Source of the DNA: Caulobacteraceae bacterium | GTDB lineage: Bacteria > Pseudomonadota > Alphaproteobacteria > Caulobacterales > Caulobacteraceae | NCBI GenBank assembly: GCA_027489335.1 | Contig: JAIXZX010000004.1 | Span: forward strand, 1-64,000 | Length of the DNA: 64,000 nucleotides | Reading direction: 5' to 3' | In this document: positions 62,539 through 64,000 of the stretch, one piece after another | Position numbering within the stretch: position 1 is the first letter of the stretch | Layout: every line of letters starts with the position of its first letter | Position numbers and translations under genes: made by a program | Notes under the pieces: generated by a model | The model's database searches: none | Told to the model about the DNA's origin: nothing | Seen by the model: the letters and a program-made list of their open reading frames with translations, nothing else

Positions 62539-63747
62539 TCATTTCGACGGCGCAGCGTCCGGCAGGCCGAGGATGCGCTTGGAAATGATGTTGTTCTGCA
62601 CCTCATTGGACCCGCCGTAAATCGAGCCCGCCTTGCCGGCCAGCCAGCCGCGGACGGCGGCCAGTTCTTCCTCGGTGAAATCTGCGCCTTCCCAACCGAG
62701 ACCCTGATGACCCATGAACTCCAGGGTCAGCTCGGCCCGGTCCTGCGCCACCTTCATGTTGGCGTTCTTCATGATCGAGGTCGTGGCCGAAGGACCGGAA
62801 TTCCCCTTGGCTTCGAGAGCCGCGCGCTTGACGGTCTGCTGCAGGGCCTTGAGGTCCATGTCGTTCATCACGATGCGGGTGCGCAGGTCGAGATCGGCCA
62901 GCCGGCCCTGCTCGTCCTCACCCACATACTTCTTGGCGATGACTCCCAGCGCCTCACGCTTGCCGCCTTCGCCGGCCCGGCCGCCCATGCCGCTGCGTTC
63001 ATGCTGCAGCAGGCGCTTGGCCACCGTCCAGCCGCCGTTCAGCGGGCCGATCAGGTTCTCCTTCGGCACCTTCACGTCGGTGAAGAAGGTCTCGCAGAAG
63101 GGCGAGGAGCCGGCGATCAGGCGGATCGGGCGAACCTCGACCCCGGGCTGATGCATGGAAAACACCACGAAGGAAATCCCCTCATGCTTCTTGGTCTGAT
63201 CGGTGCGCACCAGACAGAAGATCATGTCCGCCCACTGGCCGCCGGAGGTCCAGATCTTCTGACCGTTGACCAGCCAGTGATCGCCCTTGTCCTCGGCCTT
63301 GGTCTGCAGGGCGGCGAGGTCGGAACCGGCGCCCGGTTCGGAGAAGCCCTGGCACCAGCGCACCTTGGCCGTGGCGATGTCGGGGATGTATTTCTTCTTC
63401 TGATCCTCGGTGCCGTATTCCAGCAGGGTGGGGCCGAACATGCCCACGCCCATGCCGCCGATGGGGTTCCAGGCGCCCAGGGCGGCCATTTCCTGGTTCA
63501 GAACGCGGGCCTCCTGGGGCGAGAGCCCACCGCCGCCGTACTGAGCGGGCCAGGTAGGCACGCCCCAGCCCTTTTCGCCCATCCGGTCGCGCCAGAGCGC
63601 CATGTCGCCGGTCAGTTCGACGCCGCCGGCCATGGCCCGTGTCTGGGCTTCGGTATCATGGGCCAGCGACTTGGGGAAATTGGCCTCGAGCCATTCACGC
63701 GCCTGCGTCCGGAACCCGTCCAGATCGGCGCCGCCAAAGTCAGCCAT
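62539..63747 (-). CDS. Acyl-CoA dehydrogenase, 402 aa
   Basis: A paralogue of the gene at 61.3-62.5 kb, sharing KGWGVPTWPAQYGGGGL, WCQGFSEPGAGSDLAALQ, IWTSGGQWADMIFCLVRTD and IYGGSNEVQNNIISKRILG. The start MADFGGADLDGFRTQAREWL is nearly the same as in the paralogue, so the two arose by tandem duplication. GGGAG precedes ATG 63747 in an AT-rich gap. Length is normal for the family. It probably oxidises an acyl-CoA related to that of its paralogue. Confidence 0.94.
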   Translation of the reverse strand: MADFGGADLDGFRTQAREWLEANFPKSLAHDTEAQTRAMAGGVELTGDMALWRDRMGEKGWGVPTWPAQYGGGGLSPQEARVLNQEMAALGAWNPIGGMGVGMFGPTLLEYGTEDQKKKYIPDIATAKVRWCQGFSEPGAGSDLAALQTKAEDKGDHWLVNGQKIWTSGGQWADMIFCLVRTDQTKKHEGISFVVFSMHQPGVEVRPIRLIAGSSPFCETFFTDVKVPKENLIGPLNGGWTVAKRLLQHERSGMGGRAGEGGKREALGVIAKKYVGEDEQGRLADLDLRTRIVMNDMDLKALQQTVKRAALEAKGNSGPSATTSIMKNANMKVAQDRAELTLEFMGHQGLGWEGADFTEEELAAVRGWLAGKAGSIYGGSNEVQNNIISKRILGLPDAAPSK

Positions 63748-63820
63748 GAATATTCTCCCTTAAATTCATTATGTTATCATTCATTATAGCATGAAGTTCG
63801 TGGCTCGGGGAGTCGTGCGC
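63748..63820 (-). promoter_or_regulatory. AT-rich gap inside the acyl-CoA dehydrogenase run
   Basis: A 73-bp AT-rich stretch (TTATGTTATCATTCATTATA-like at 63767-63786) between two dehydrogenase genes, the largest gap of the run. It supplies the GGGAG ribosome site of the downstream gene and could hold an internal promoter (TATAAT at 63788-63783 on the minus strand). Confidence 0.4.
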
Positions 63821-64000
63821 TTACTTCGGGTCCGGCAGGCCGAGCACCCGCTTGGAGACCACGTTCAGATTGATTTCCGAGGTTCCGCCCTCGATGGAAT
63901 TGCCCTTGGACCGGAGCCAGGCGCGAACGAGGTTCAGCTCGCTCTCGTCATAGGCCTCGCCCGCCCAGCCCAGACCCTGGTGGCCGAAGGCCTCGATCAT
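63821..64000 (-). CDS. Acyl-CoA dehydrogenase, C-terminal fragment (partial, runs off window)
   Basis: The last 59 codons and the TAA of a fourth acyl-CoA dehydrogenase. It shows FGHQGLGWAGEAYDESEL, RSKGNSIEGGTSEINLNVVS and the end KRVLGLPDPK, the same tail pattern as its neighbours but clearly divergent (EGGTSEINLNVVSKR against YGGSQEVQNNIISKR). It is the first visible gene of the run, so the operon extends further right. Confidence 0.9.
   Translation of the reverse strand: MIEAFGHQGLGWAGEAYDESELNLVRAWLRSKGNSIEGGTSEINLNVVSKRVLGLPDPK

Overview
The window is high-GC, densely packed chromosomal DNA from an alphaproteobacterium. Gene content and style point to Caulobacterales, with Phenylobacterium or Caulobacter my best guess. 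The pointers are an ScfR/RamB-type regulator divergent from a long isocitrate lyase, malate synthase G, a TonB-dependent receptor divergent from a TPR-sulfotransferase, an HWE/HisKA_2 kinase beside general-stress genes, GGAAC-type stress promoters and single-domain response regulators. I see no prophage, transposon, integron, plasmid gene or CRISPR array. The assignment rests on recognition of families and was not checked against a database.

Layout. 1-2.6 kb: biotin genes (bioA divergent from bioF-bioD). 2.6-6.5 kb: SelO, then a minus-strand gluQ-EamA pair and a TetR repressor. 6.5-8 kb: a 37-aa membrane peptide with its own promoter and terminator, an HNH nuclease and an AT-rich lipoprotein. 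8-12.9 kb: BCCT osmolyte transporter, response regulator, MFS exporter, coq7 and dsbB. 13-18.1 kb: a six-gene homogentisate operon (hppD, exported asparaginase-like hydrolase, hmgA, a 91-aa unknown, fah, marR) with an inverted-repeat operator at its promoter. 18.1-20.4 kb: feoAB with a Fur-like box. 20.7-23.4 kb: a large sulfatase, a possible gene remnant and tRNA-Leu(CAA).

23.4-31.2 kb: DASS transporter, a protein built of two repeated winged-helix-like halves, EamA transporter, three small exported or membrane-associated genes ending in a YpfJ-type zinc protease, an amino-acid racemase/D-cysteine desulfhydrase pair and a MAPEG protein. 31.3-35.9 kb: TonB-dependent receptor divergent from a TPR-sulfotransferase, then a lipoprotein. 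36-38.9 kb: a TPP riboswitch leading into a 135-aa four-helix membrane protein and thiC, then a DUF421 protein. 39-48.3 kb: S9 peptidase, YaiI, a beta-CASP metallohydrolase plus universal stress protein behind an FNR/FixK-like box, exported leucyl aminopeptidase, orphan arsenite methyltransferase and an alpha/beta hydrolase.

48.3-54 kb is the glyoxylate shunt: glcB, its likely regulator and aceA, both enzyme genes having structured leaders. 54-58.3 kb holds stress and envelope genes (TspO-related protein, HWE kinase, PepSY-like lipoprotein, YflT-like protein, pyridoxamine-oxidase-fold protein, uppP). 58.4-60.1 kb is a DGPF/YCII gene with an ECF42-type sigma factor. The last 4 kb is a run of four acyl-CoA dehydrogenase genes continuing past the window. 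Acyl-CoA degradation yields acetyl-CoA, which the glyoxylate shunt could assimilate; tyrosine breakdown likewise ends in fumarate and acetoacetate.

No single obviously new multi-gene system stands out. The best leads are the riboswitch-controlled membrane protein before thiC, the duplicated winged-helix protein, the oxygen-linked metallohydrolase/USP pair, the 37-aa membrane peptide and the competing hairpins in the glcB leader.
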